Below, in pieces: positions 1 to 8,043 of a stretch of DNA of 64,000 nt. How positions within the stretch are numbered: the first letter of the stretch is position 1; every line of letters begins with the position of its first letter. A program made the position numbers and the translations under genes. The stretch spans positions 1 to 64,000 of the forward strand of contig NZ_JACLGO010000021.1 in assembly GCF_014219065.1 (NCBI RefSeq), written 5' to 3'. The notes beneath the pieces were generated by a model. It was not told the origin of the DNA, made no database searches, and saw nothing but the letters and a program-made list of their open reading frames with translations. The DNA is from Halopseudomonas xiamenensis (GTDB lineage: Bacteria > Pseudomonadota > Gammaproteobacteria > Pseudomonadales > Pseudomonadaceae).

Positions 1-75
1 CTGAACCGCCGTATACGGAACCGTACGTACGGTGGTGTGAGAGGACGGCGGCTGTGAAGCCGCCTCCTACTCGAT
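1..75 (+). mobile_element. 3' end of a group II intron (domains V and VI)
   Basis: The window opens inside a bacterial group II intron RNA. Bases 4-34 fold as a long hairpin with a short terminal loop and internal bulge, as in domain V. Bases 40-72 then form a second hairpin in which GAG-AGGA-GGCGGC pairs with GCCGCC-TCCT-CTC, leaving A69 bulged. A bulged adenosine 6-8 nt from the 3' splice site is the hallmark of domain VI and its branch point. The intron would end near base 75. The reverse transcriptase gene and the 5' end lie outside the window. The fold was done by eye. Confidence 0.8.
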
Positions 76-124
76 TTTGGTTCATGATGTGACCGCCAGC
101 GTCCCTTTTGCTCATACGCATGTT

Positions 125-130
125 TATAAT
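125..130 (+). promoter_or_regulatory. Possible -10 box of brnQ
   Basis: A perfect TATAAT hexamer lies 47 bases before the brnQ start, between the intron end and the gene. No convincing -35 hexamer is visible 17 bases upstream, only a T-rich stretch around 103-110. Confidence 0.4.
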
Positions 131-177
131 GCCCGCATTGCTGTCTGTACCGGGCAGTCCCTGACAGAAGAACATCA

Positions 178-1488
178 ATGAAGACACTATCGCCGGCCAA
201 TATCGTGGCCCTCGGTTTCATGACCTTCGCCCTGTTTCTGGGCGCGGGCAACATCATTTTCCCGCCCAGTGCCGGCCTGCTGGCGGGCGATAATCGCTGG
301 CCCACGGCGCTGGGCTTTCTGCTGACCGCGGTGGGCCTGCCGTTGCTTACCCTGGTCGCTCTGGCGCGGGTGGGTGGTGGTATCCAGGAGCTGACCGCGC
401 CGCTGGGCAAGCTGCCTGGGCTGATCCTGGCCATCCTGGTCTATCTTTCCATCGGGCCGCTGTTCGCCACCCCGAGAACCGCCGTGGTCTCCTATGAAGT
501 GGGAGTGGTCGGCCTGGTGGGTGACAGCTGGCAGACATTGCTGATCTATTCATTGGTGTACTTTGCCGTGGTGCTGTACCTGGCCCTGAGGCCCGGACGC
601 CTGGTGGATAACGTCGGCAAGTTGATCACCCCGATACTGTTGCTGGCCTTGGTGATTCTCGGTATGGCCGCCCTGTTGTTCCCGGCGGGAGAGGTTGGCG
701 AGGCAGCGCGGGGCTATCGGGAGAATCCGCTGATTGAGGGGGTTCTGCAAGGCTACCTGACCATGGATGCGTTGGGTGCGCTGGTGTTCGGTGTGGTGAT
801 CACCCGCGCCATTCGTGATCGCCAGGTGCAGGAAACCCATGTGGTGACCCGCTACACGATCACCGCATCGGTGATCGCCGCCCTCGGGCTGGCCCTGGTC
901 TATCTGGCGTTGTTTCAACTGGGGGCTACCAGCAGCTCGCTGGTAGAGCCGGGCGCTAACGGTGGACAGATTCTGGCCGCCTTCGTCCAGTATCGTTTTG
1001 GCACGGCGGGCAGCCTGCTGCTGGCAGTGGTGATCACCCTGGCATGTCTGACCACCGCGGTGGGGCTGATATCGGCCTGCGGCGCGTTTTTCAGTCGTGA
1101 ATTCCCGGTCAGCTACCAACAGGTGGTCTGGGTATTCACCATCTTCTGCATGGCGGTGGCCAATCAGGGGCTGGACAGCCTGATCCAGGTTTCCATTCCG
1201 GTGCTGGTGGGCCTGTATCCACTGGCTATAGTATTGGTATGTCTTGGCCTGTTCCTGCCGGGTTGGCAGCGGCCGCAGAATATCATGCGACCGGTGATGC
1301 TGGTCGCCTTGCTGTTCGGCATCATCGACGGTCTCAAGGCCGCCGGCTTCATCGAGCGCGACACCGCCTGGATGAGTGGCTTGCCGCTCGCTTCGTTGGG
1401 GCTGGGCTGGCTGGTGCCGGCCATCGTCACCCTGGTCATTGCCGTTGTCGTCGATCAACTGCGTTACGGCAAGCTGCGCAGCGCATGA
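178..1488 (+). CDS. brnQ: Branched-chain amino acid carrier, BrnQ/BraB family
   Basis: Cation-coupled carrier importing leucine, isoleucine and valine across the inner membrane. The 436-residue length is that of the LIVCS family. The protein is almost wholly hydrophobic with about 12 predicted segments, and the family motif FALFLGAGNIIFPP occurs near residues 18-31. The next gene follows within 20 bases and is probably co-transcribed. In P. aeruginosa, braB is, as I recall, also followed by a DUF599 gene and lies a few genes from htpG, matching this block. The intron end 100 bases upstream may have altered its natural promoter region. Family assignment is firm; the choice between BraB-like and BraZ-like is not. 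Confidence 0.92.
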   Translation: MKTLSPANIVALGFMTFALFLGAGNIIFPPSAGLLAGDNRWPTALGFLLTAVGLPLLTLVALARVGGGIQELTAPLGKLPGLILAILVYLSIGPLFATPRTAVVSYEVGVVGLVGDSWQTLLIYSLVYFAVVLYLALRPGRLVDNVGKLITPILLLALVILGMAALLFPAGEVGEAARGYRENPLIEGVLQGYLTMDALGALVFGVVITRAIRDRQVQETHVVTRYTITASVIAALGLALVYLALFQLGATSSSLVEPGANGGQILAAFVQYRFGTAGSLLLAVVITLACLTTAVGLISACGAFFSREFPVSYQQVVWVFTIFCMAVANQGLDSLIQVSIPVLVGLYPLAIVLVCLGLFLPGWQRPQNIMRPVMLVALLFGIIDGLKAAGFIERDTAWMSGLPLASLGLGWLVPAIVTLVIAVVVDQLRYGKLRSA

Positions 1489-1507
1489 GTGCCTTGAAAG
1501 GAGCGCA

Positions 1508-2251
1508 ATGAACGATCTTCTGCATGCCGAATCGCTCTGGCTGAACCTCACCGCCTTTGGCTGGTTCATGTTCTGCTGGATCGGCTACACCCGCTACGCC
1601 TGGCACAAGGGCAGGGATACGCCCTGCCTGGCGAGTGTTCTGCACCTGTATCGCAAGGACTGGATGAGCCGGCTGCTGCTGCGTGAACAGCGTATCGCCG
1701 ATGCCAGCCTGATCAGCAACCTGGAGCGCAATACCTCATTTTTCGCCTCCAGCACCCTGCTGATCGTCGCTGGTTTGATCACCGTGATGGGGGCGACGGA
1801 CCGGGCCCAGAGCCTGCTGCAGGACCTGCCTTTCGTGGCGTCGGTCAGTCGTGAGGTTTCGGAAGTGAAACTGCTGGCGATGCTGGGCATCTTCGTCTAT
1901 GCGTTCTTCACCTTTTCCTGGGCGATGCGCCAATACAATTTCGCTTCAGTGTTGTTCGGTTCGGCTCCGCTGGTGGGGGAGAAGCATGTCAGCGAGATCG
2001 AGCGCAAGGCCTTCGCCAGCCGAGCGGCCAAGGTGCTGTCCAAGGCAGCCCATTCCTTCAACCTGGGACTGCGTTCCTACTACTTCGCGCTGGCGATGCT
2101 CTGCTGGTTCATCAATCCCTGGGTGTTCATGGGGATGACCGCGGGCGTGGTATATGTGCTGTACCGCCGAGAATTCAAATCCACCGTGCTGGAAGTGTTG
2201 ATGGCGACACCGGCGCAGTTTCCCGAATCGCCGCCAGCCCCGGAGCAGTAG
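1508..2251 (+). CDS. DUF599 family membrane protein
   Basis: A 247-residue inner-membrane protein of the DUF599 family, function unknown. The ATG at 1508 is preferred over the longer frame from 1376, because that extension would overlap brnQ and a GAAAGGAG ribosome site lies just upstream. Hydrophobic segments occur near residues 8-28, 75-95, 118-140 and 190-225. The conserved text around SLISNLERNTSFFASSTLL (about residues 62-80) is typical of the family. It follows brnQ by 19 bases and is closed by a strong hairpin, so the two look like one operon. Confidence 0.85.
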   Translation: MNDLLHAESLWLNLTAFGWFMFCWIGYTRYAWHKGRDTPCLASVLHLYRKDWMSRLLLREQRIADASLISNLERNTSFFASSTLLIVAGLITVMGATDRAQSLLQDLPFVASVSREVSEVKLLAMLGIFVYAFFTFSWAMRQYNFASVLFGSAPLVGEKHVSEIERKAFASRAAKVLSKAAHSFNLGLRSYYFALAMLCWFINPWVFMGMTAGVVYVLYRREFKSTVLEVLMATPAQFPESPPAPEQ

Positions 2252-2259
2252 CTGCAGAG

Positions 2260-2291
2260 ACAATACCGGCCGCAGAAGCGGCCGGTATTGT
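2260..2291. terminator. Strong palindromic hairpin after the DUF599 gene
   Basis: A perfect 14-bp stem (acaataccggccgc and its complement) with a 4-base loop lies between two convergent genes. There is no long T-run, but the position fits a bidirectional transcription stop. Confidence 0.7.
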
Positions 2292-2318
2292 CGTGGGGAT
2301 ACAGCAAGGTGCGGGAGG

Positions 2319-2675
2319 TTATTCGCCGTTCATGCGCTGGCTCAGATCGTCCCGTGCCTCAGCGGCGGCATCCTTGGCCTGCTGGCCTTTCTCCTGCAGA
2401 TAATCAGTGGAATCATCGTAGGCTTCACTGATCCTGTCGCCGGCTGCGTCCAGGTTCTCCTGGATGCGTTCACCGGTGGTCGGTTCGTCATTGAACGTCT
2501 GGTCAGCCTTCTGCTCGATGGCATCACCGGTACTTTCCATGGCATCACCGACATTGTCCATCGCATCGGACATGGACTCGCGAGCTGACTCCATCTTGTC
2601 TTCCGGCTGGTCCTGGCAGGCTGCCAGCAAACCGATACTGGCCATGAGAATGGCTGTTGCGCAAAGCTTTTTCAT
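2319..2675 (-). CDS. Small envelope lipoprotein, charged and helical
   Basis: A 118-residue lipoprotein of unknown function. Translation is taken from the ATG at 2675, giving MKKLCATAILMASIGLLAACQ, a standard type II signal with lipobox LAAC at about residue 20. The mature part is rich in D, E, A, S and M and has an irregular repeat of the type SMSDAMDNVGDAMESTGDAIEQKAD, suggesting an extended amphipathic helix on the outer or inner membrane. The acidic stretch after the lipid cysteine (QDQPED) does not settle which membrane. A frame extended to 2699 adds eight residues before the signal and is less likely. Confidence 0.75.
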   Translation of the reverse strand: MKKLCATAILMASIGLLAACQDQPEDKMESARESMSDAMDNVGDAMESTGDAIEQKADQTFNDEPTTGERIQENLDAAGDRISEAYDDSTDYLQEKGQQAKDAAAEARDDLSQRMNGE

Positions 2676-2810
2676 CTGATTCTCCAAGTGATGATTCACT
2701 GCTTGGTTAGTCCGGCGTAAGCGGCAAGAGTTCCCGCTTCGCTACACCAAGCGTAGTAGATTCATGCGGGTCTGTTAAAATCTGCGGTTTTGCATTCCGG
2801 TGGGCCTGAT

Positions 2811-3275
2811 ATGAGTATTGAACAACGCGCACGCAATTTCCTTTCCGTGCTGCGCCATTGCCAGGTGCTTGGCATGACGGTGGAACAGGCCGATGAGAGT
2901 GGCCTGGTCATCAAGCTGCCCTACAGCGAGTTCATCGTCGGCAACCCGGTGACCGGTGTGGTGCACGGCGGTGCCATCACCACCCTGATGGACAGCTGCT
3001 GCGGCATTTCCACGGTCTGCTATCTGGACGAGTTCGAAATCTGTCCGACGCTGGACCTGCGTATCGACTACATGCATCCGGCCGAGCCGGGGGTGCCGAT
3101 CTTCGGTTTTGCCGAATGCTACCGGGTCACACCCACCATCATCTTCACCCGCGGTGTGGCCTACCAGAACAGCCGTGAGGAGCCGTTGGCGCATGTGGTC
3201 GGCACCTTCATGCGCATGGGCAAGGGTTCACTGGACCTGAACCGGCCGCCGCGCACAGCAGGAGGTGCGGCATGA
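2811..3275 (+). CDS. PaaI-type hotdog thioesterase (first of pair)
   Basis: A 154-residue protein of the PaaI/DUF4442-like hotdog thioesterase superfamily, which hydrolyses acyl-CoA thioesters in the cytoplasm. The motif NPVTGVVHGGAITTLMD (about residues 44-60) carries the H-G-G core and the acidic residue on the long helix used for catalysis. The start at ATG 2811 removes seven unlikely residues of the longer open frame. Its stop overlaps the start of the next thioesterase by 4 bases, so the two are translationally coupled. The substrate is not apparent. Confidence 0.85.
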   Translation: MSIEQRARNFLSVLRHCQVLGMTVEQADESGLVIKLPYSEFIVGNPVTGVVHGGAITTLMDSCCGISTVCYLDEFEICPTLDLRIDYMHPAEPGVPIFGFAECYRVTPTIIFTRGVAYQNSREEPLAHVVGTFMRMGKGSLDLNRPPRTAGGAA

Positions 3276-3709
3276 ACCCGCAGATCGAGCAATTGGTACG
3301 CGATGCCCACCAGACCGGCGACTACCGGCCGCTGATCGAACAGATTCCCTATGCGCGAATGATCGGCATGCGCGTCCTGCGCCTGGGTGAGGAGATGGTC
3401 TTTCATCTGCCGATCAGCAAGGACAACATCGGCAATCCGGTATTGCCGGCGCTGCACGGCGGTGTGCTGGCCGGGTTCATGGAACTGGCGGCCATGCTGC
3501 ACCTGATGGTCAGCATGAACAGTCCGAGCTTTCCCAAGATCATCGACTTTTCCGTGGATTACCTGCGTGCGGGGCTGTCGCGCGATACCTATGCTACCTG
3601 TCAGGTATGGCGTCAGGGGCGGCGAGTGGGTAATGTGGCGATTACCGCGTGGCAAACCCGTTCGGATGAGCCGGTGGCCACGGCGCGGGCGCACTTCAAG
3701 CTGGATTGA
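3272..3709 (+). CDS. PaaI-type hotdog thioesterase (second of pair)
   Basis: A 145-residue hotdog-fold protein, divergent from its upstream neighbour but with the same arrangement: NPVLPALHGGVLAGFMELAA (about residues 53-72) carries the H-G-G signature and a glutamate on the central helix. The N-terminal 25 residues are polar and helical. Its ATG overlaps the upstream stop by 4 bases, which suggests a heterodimer or at least co-production of two related acyl-CoA thioesterases. No pathway gene lies nearby to suggest the substrate. Confidence 0.85.
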   Translation: MNPQIEQLVRDAHQTGDYRPLIEQIPYARMIGMRVLRLGEEMVFHLPISKDNIGNPVLPALHGGVLAGFMELAAMLHLMVSMNSPSFPKIIDFSVDYLRAGLSRDTYATCQVWRQGRRVGNVAITAWQTRSDEPVATARAHFKLD

Positions 3710-3742
3710 GCCGGCTCGGCTAACCACAGGAGAGGTCAGGAC

Positions 3743-4738
3743 ATGGAAGCCTTGTTGATACTGGTCGGGGCAGTGCTGTTGGCCCTGGGTTGGCTGTGGT
3801 TGGTGATCGCCGCGGTGCGCCTGTCGGTCGGCAGGATGCTGCTGGCACTGGTTTGCGCGCCGCTGACCCTGGTGCTGCGCGGTCTGGGCTATCCGCTATG
3901 GCCACGCCTGCTGTTGCTGTGTGGTCTGCTGGGGCTGGCCACCGGTGCCGTGCTGTTGCACATCAATCATCCCGAACGCCTGCAGCTGCTGTTGTCCGGT
4001 CGTTGGGCGGCGGAGCCGGAGACCGGCAGCGACCTGCGCGGCACCATCATGGGGCAGCCGTTCGCGCCGAACCGGATTGTCTGGCGTGGCGAGGATCTGG
4101 TATTCGAAGAAGGGCCTCCCGACCGGGTCCGGCGCTCATTGACCATCCGCTTCGGCAATGCCCGTGAACTGCTGCGCACTCCGCTTATCGAACGCCTGCC
4201 CGGTGATCAGGGCCCCTGGCCGGAGCTGATCCTGCGTTGGCATACCGGCGCGCTTTCCGAACCCGGACTGCGCCGGGTGGCGCGGGACTACAGCCTGAGC
4301 CTGGACTTCGCCAAGCCGGTTGCCGGCAGGGTCGAGGGGCGTATTCATCTGCACTTGCCCACCATTCACAGCACCTGGCTGACCGGCCAGTTGCTGTTGT
4401 CTTCCACACCGGACTGGTTGCTGGAGCGCGAACGAGCCGAGCGCAGCGTGCGCTATTCCCGGCGCGATGAGCCGGCTGCCACCGAGCCAGCGCCGGCCTC
4501 GCCGGCAGCTGCGCAATGGCAGGAATTGAGCCTGCTGGCGTTGCTGGACGAGCCCGAGCTGTTCAATGACACACTGGTGCGTCTGACTACCTGGTCGGGG
4601 CGGGTGCACCAGGGCCGTTTCAAGCAACTGAGTAGCGAAAAGCGCCTGATCCTGTCCCAGGAGCGTGGCTCGGACCAGGTCGAGCTGCATTTCCATCCAC
4701 TGGATATCCGCCAGATCGAGCAACGCGGCTTGCAATGA
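3743..4738 (+). CDS. Membrane-anchored protein of unknown function
   Basis: A 331-residue protein I do not recognise as a named family. Two or three hydrophobic segments fill residues 1-75 (MEALLILVGAVLLALGWLW, then the stretch around residues 52-75). The rest is a soluble domain with many beta-like stretches, probably periplasmic or cytoplasmic. An A/P/E-rich linker lies near residues 238-255, followed by a short C-terminal region of about 75 residues that resembles an SH3-like barrel by its pattern (LVRLTTWSGRVHQGRF). A similar hypothetical lies before htpG in P. aeruginosa as I recall. The preceding gap holds an AGGAGAGG ribosome site. Confidence 0.65.
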   Translation: MEALLILVGAVLLALGWLWLVIAAVRLSVGRMLLALVCAPLTLVLRGLGYPLWPRLLLLCGLLGLATGAVLLHINHPERLQLLLSGRWAAEPETGSDLRGTIMGQPFAPNRIVWRGEDLVFEEGPPDRVRRSLTIRFGNARELLRTPLIERLPGDQGPWPELILRWHTGALSEPGLRRVARDYSLSLDFAKPVAGRVEGRIHLHLPTIHSTWLTGQLLLSSTPDWLLERERAERSVRYSRRDEPAATEPAPASPAAAQWQELSLLALLDEPELFNDTLVRLTTWSGRVHQGRFKQLSSEKRLILSQERGSDQVELHFHPLDIRQIEQRGLQ

Positions 4739-4759
4739 AGCGTCAACAGGCCCTGTCGA

Positions 4760-4788
4760 CTTGAAATCCGCCAAAAGTATCCCCATCA
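4760..4788 (+). promoter_or_regulatory. Sigma-32 heat-shock promoter of htpG
   Basis: CTTGAAA at 4760-4766 and CCCCATCA at 4781-4788 are separated by 14 bases, matching the sigma-32 (RpoH) consensus almost base for base. It lies 65 bases before the htpG start and just after the preceding gene. A small GC hairpin (4801-4816) follows in the leader. Confidence 0.85.
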
Positions 4789-4852
4789 ACAGCTCATCTG
4801 CCCGGCTGTAGCCGGGTGAACATCCTTTGTGAAACATGGAGATACTGCCAAC

Positions 4853-6757
4853 ATGACCGTGGAAGCCCAGAAGGAAACGCTCGGATTTCAGACCGAGGTG
4901 AAGCAGCTGCTGCACCTGATGATCCATTCGATGTACTCGAACAAGGAGATCTTTCTCCGCGAGCTGATTTCCAACGCGTCGGACGCCTCGGACAAGCTGC
5001 GTTTCGAGGCCATCGCCAGGCCTGAACTGCTGGAAAGCGAGCCCAACCTGCGTATCCGCATCAGCGCTGACGAGCAGGCCAACACCCTGACCATCGAGGA
5101 TAACGGCATCGGCATGTCCCGTGACGAGGTCATCAGCCACCTGGGTACCATCGCCAAGTCCGGCACCGCCAGCTTCATGCAGCAACTGACCGGCGACCAG
5201 AAGAAGGATGCCCAGCTGATCGGCCAGTTCGGGGTCGGCTTCTACAGTGCCTTCATCGTTGCCGACCGGGTCGAGGTGTTCACCCGCCGCGCCGGTCTCG
5301 GCGCCAATGAAGGTGTGCGCTGGGAGTCCGCCGGCGAGGGCGACTTCACCATCGAGAATATCGACAAGCCCGAGCGCGGCACCCGCATCGTTCTGCACCT
5401 CAAGGCGGACGAGAAGGAGTTCGCTGACGGCTGGCGCCTGCGCAATGTCATCAAGAAGTACTCCGATCACATTTCCCTGCCGATCGAACTGCCCAAGCAG
5501 CACTTCGGCGAGGAACAGGACAAGCCCACCGAGATCGAGTGGGAAAGCGTCAACCGCGCCAGCGCGCTGTGGACCCGTCCGCGTACGGAGGTCAAGGAAG
5601 AGGAATACCAGGAGTTCTACAAGCACGTCTCCCATGACTTCGAAGACCCGCTGAGCTGGAGCCATAACAAGGTCGAGGGCAAGCTGGAGTACACCAGCCT
5701 GCTGTACGTGCCGGGCCGCGCACCCTTCGACCTGTACCAGCGTGAAGCGCCGCGCGGGCTGAAGCTCTACGTGCAGCGGGTGTTCATCATGGATGACGCC
5801 GAGCAGTTCCTGCCGCTGTACCTGCGCTTCATCAAGGGTGTGGTCGACTCCAACGACCTGTCGCTGAACGTCTCCCGGGAGATCCTGCAGAAGGACCCGG
5901 CCATCGACAGCATGAAGTCGGCGCTGACCAAGCGCGTGCTGGACATGCTGGAGAAGCTGGCGAAGAACGACGCCGAGAAGTACGCCACCTTCTGGAAGGC
6001 CTTCGGCAGTGTGATGAAGGAAGGCCCGGCGGAAGACTTTGCCAACCGCGAGAAGATCGCCGGCCTGCTGCGTTTCGCCTCCACCGCGCAGCCCGACGAT
6101 AGCGAAGTGGTCAGCCTGGATGCCTACATCGAGCGCATGCAAGAAGGCCAGGACAAGATCTACTATCTCACCGGTGAGCGCTACAACCAGGTCAAGAACA
6201 GCCCGCACCTGGAGATCTTCCGCAAGAAGGGCATCGAGGTGCTGCTGTTGACCGACCGTATCGACGAGTGGCTGATGAGCCACCTGAGCGAGTACAAGGA
6301 CAAGCAGTTCGTCGACGTGGCCCGTGGTGACCTGGACCTGGGCAAGCTGGAAGGCGAGGAAGACAAGCAGGCGCAGGAAGAGGTGGCCAAGGCCAAGGCG
6401 GACCTGATCGAGCGGGTCAAGAAGGTGCTGGCCGACAGCGTGGATGAGGTCAAGGTCTCGCACCGCCTCACCGATTCGCCGGCGGTGCTGGTGATCAACG
6501 AGGATGGCATGGGCCTGCAGATGCGCAAGATCCTCGAAGCCACCGGGCAGAAGGCGCCGGACAGCAAGCCGATCCTGGAGATCAACCCGGCGCACCCGCT
6601 GCTGGAAAAACTCGACCAGGAGCAGGACGAGGACCGCTTCGCCGACCTGACCCACATCCTCTTCGACCAGGCCGCACTGGCCGCTGGCGAAGCCCTGCAA
6701 GACCCGGGCAGCTATGTGCGTCGGCTCAACGCGCTGCTGGTTGAACTGAGCAAGTAA
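4853..6757 (+). CDS. htpG: Molecular chaperone HtpG (Hsp90)
   Basis: Cytosolic ATP-dependent chaperone of the Hsp90 family. At 634 residues it has the bacterial length. The GHKL ATPase domain is complete: [12 protein letters not shown] (about residues 40-51), DNGIGM (83-88), GTIAKSG (98-104) and [11 protein letters not shown] (124-134). The middle domain, with the catalytic-loop arginine, and the C-terminal dimerisation domain follow. The ATG at 4853, with GGAG at 4838-4841, is preferred to the upstream ATG at 4829. A sigma-32-type promoter directly upstream fits heat-shock control. A 12-bp hairpin terminator follows the stop, so the gene is probably monocistronic. Confidence 0.97.
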   Translation: MTVEAQKETLGFQTEVKQLLHLMIHSMYSNKEIFLRELISNASDASDKLRFEAIARPELLESEPNLRIRISADEQANTLTIEDNGIGMSRDEVISHLGTIAKSGTASFMQQLTGDQKKDAQLIGQFGVGFYSAFIVADRVEVFTRRAGLGANEGVRWESAGEGDFTIENIDKPERGTRIVLHLKADEKEFADGWRLRNVIKKYSDHISLPIELPKQHFGEEQDKPTEIEWESVNRASALWTRPRTEVKEEEYQEFYKHVSHDFEDPLSWSHNKVEGKLEYTSLLYVPGRAPFDLYQREAPRGLKLYVQRVFIMDDAEQFLPLYLRFIKGVVDSNDLSLNVSREILQKDPAIDSMKSALTKRVLDMLEKLAKNDAEKYATFWKAFGSVMKEGPAEDFANREKIAGLLRFASTAQPDDSEVVSLDAYIERMQEGQDKIYYLTGERYNQVKNSPHLEIFRKKGIEVLLLTDRIDEWLMSHLSEYKDKQFVDVARGDLDLGKLEGEEDKQAQEEVAKAKADLIERVKKVLADSVDEVKVSHRLTDSPAVLVINEDGMGLQMRKILEATGQKAPDSKPILEINPAHPLLEKLDQEQDEDRFADLTHILFDQAALAAGEALQDPGSYVRRLNALLVELSK

Positions 6758-6770
6758 TACCACTGTATCG

Positions 6771-6805
6771 ACAACGCCCGGTGTGGACTGCATACCGGGC
6801 GTTGT
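6771..6805 (+). terminator. Terminator of htpG
   Basis: A perfect 12-bp stem (acaacgcccggt at 6771-6782 with its complement at 6794-6805), an 11-base loop and a short T-containing tail lie 14 bases past the htpG stop. Confidence 0.8.
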
Positions 6806-6877
6806 CGTTTCTGCATGCCCTGCAAAACACCATCATTGCGAGCCCGTAGGGCGCGGCAATCTATGGGCGTTGATATG

Positions 6878-7012
6878 CTCCGCGTAGGGCCGTGGTGACC
6901 AGCCGCCATTGCAGAACGCGCACCCCGCCATCCATGGCGCTCGTCTACGGCCGTCCCTGGCCGCAGACGGTTCTGCAATGGCGGCTGGTCACCACGGCCT
7001 GAGACTTCGGAG
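6878..7012. repeat. 135-base cruciform-forming inverted repeat
   Basis: Bases 6888-6917 and 6970-6999 are perfect 30-base inverted repeats. The stem extends outward imperfectly to CTCCG (6878-6882) and CGGAG (7008-7012). The interior holds a second 11-bp stem with one mismatch (about 6932-6969) and the small palindrome around CCATGG. No open frame of interest lies inside. It could be a miniature inverted-repeat element or a structured RNA. It fills most of the 381-base gap between htpG and the next gene. Confidence 0.8.
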
Positions 7013-7034
7013 TATGTGATGGCGCACTCCCTGG

Positions 7035-7058
7035 GGGTGTAGCGCGCCTGCGCTACGC
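7035..7058. repeat. Dispersed palindrome GTAGCGC-GCCT-GCGCTAC, copy 1
   Basis: A short palindrome (7-bp stem, 4-base loop) preceded by GGGT. The same core recurs at 15844-15872 (opposite orientation), 48063-48091 and 48192-48220, always between genes, so it is a REP-like family of this genome. Confidence 0.75.
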
Positions 7059-7138
7059 TGGACCGGACTGCCAGCCATTTTCCAAGTTGCATCTTCTTGT
7101 CTATGCTGTGCCGATCACTTTCGGCTCAGGAATCTTCC

Positions 7139-7960
7139 ATGAAACGCATTCTCGGTACTTTGCTCATGGCCGGCAGCGCAGGGCTGGTGCAGGCGCAGAT
7201 GGTCACCCAGACCGTGGACTATCAGATTGACGGCGAGACCTACCAGGGCATGCTGGTGTACGACGACGCGGTCACCGATACGCGCCCCGGGCTGTTGATG
7301 GTGCCGAACTGGATGGGGGTTACCGAGAATGCGGCGAAGAAGGCGTTTCGCGCTGGCGGTTCGGACTATATCGTGTTCATTGCCGATATGTACGGCAAGG
7401 ATATCCGCCCGGCCAACGCCGAGGAGGCGGGCAAGGCCGCTGGTTTGGTACGCTCCGACCGGGCGGTGATGCGCAAGCGGGTCAACGCGGCGCTGGAGGC
7501 ATTCAAGTCCCAGGCAGGCGAAGTCGCGCTGGATACCAGTCGCCTCGGTGCCATCGGTTTCTGTTTCGGCGGCACCACGGTGCTGGAGCTGGCCCGTTCG
7601 GGTACGCGGATCGGCGGTGTGGTGTCCTTCCATGGCAACCTGGATACGCCGGAGCCGGCTGATGGCCGGGCGATCGAGATGCCACTGCTGGTGCTGCATG
7701 GCGCCGATGACCCCTATGTGCCGCCGGAGCAGGTTGCTGCCTTCGAGAACGAGATGCGCGAAGCGAAGGTCGCCGACTGGCAACTGATCAGTTATGGCGG
7801 CGCCGTGCATTCGTTCACCGACCCCACGGCGAACATGCCGGGCCAGGCGCAATACGACGAGCGCACGGCAGGGCGGGCATTTGCGCAAATGCGAATGTTT
7901 TTCAATGAGGCTCTGGAAGCTGGTACTATTTCGACACAACCACAGCCAAACAATCCCTAG
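7139..7960 (+). CDS. Exported dienelactone hydrolase family protein
   Basis: A 273-residue alpha/beta hydrolase of the dienelactone hydrolase family. The Cys-Asp-His triad is visible: C142 in GFCFGG, an aspartate in HGADDPY (about 190) and H224 in GAVHSFTDP. Starting at ATG 7139 gives a type I signal peptide (MKRILGTLLMAGSAGLVQAQ), so the enzyme should act in the periplasm, unlike classical catabolic DLH. No aromatic-degradation genes are near. In PAO1 a homologue lies next to htpG as I recall. The physiological substrate is unknown. Confidence 0.85.
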   Translation: MKRILGTLLMAGSAGLVQAQMVTQTVDYQIDGETYQGMLVYDDAVTDTRPGLLMVPNWMGVTENAAKKAFRAGGSDYIVFIADMYGKDIRPANAEEAGKAAGLVRSDRAVMRKRVNAALEAFKSQAGEVALDTSRLGAIGFCFGGTTVLELARSGTRIGGVVSFHGNLDTPEPADGRAIEMPLLVLHGADDPYVPPEQVAAFENEMREAKVADWQLISYGGAVHSFTDPTANMPGQAQYDERTAGRAFAQMRMFFNEALEAGTISTQPQPNNP

Positions 7961-8043
7961 CTGATTGATTCTCCGTTTGTCACACTTCGGCATAATCCGA
8001 TTGCGATAATCAGCGGTCGGGGTTGAACCGAAGGAATCATTGG

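Noticed and set aside
4136-6793. 885-residue open frame opposite htpG
   Set aside because: It is an antisense shadow caused by high GC and codon bias of htpG; no ribosome site and low-complexity L/Q/H/V composition.
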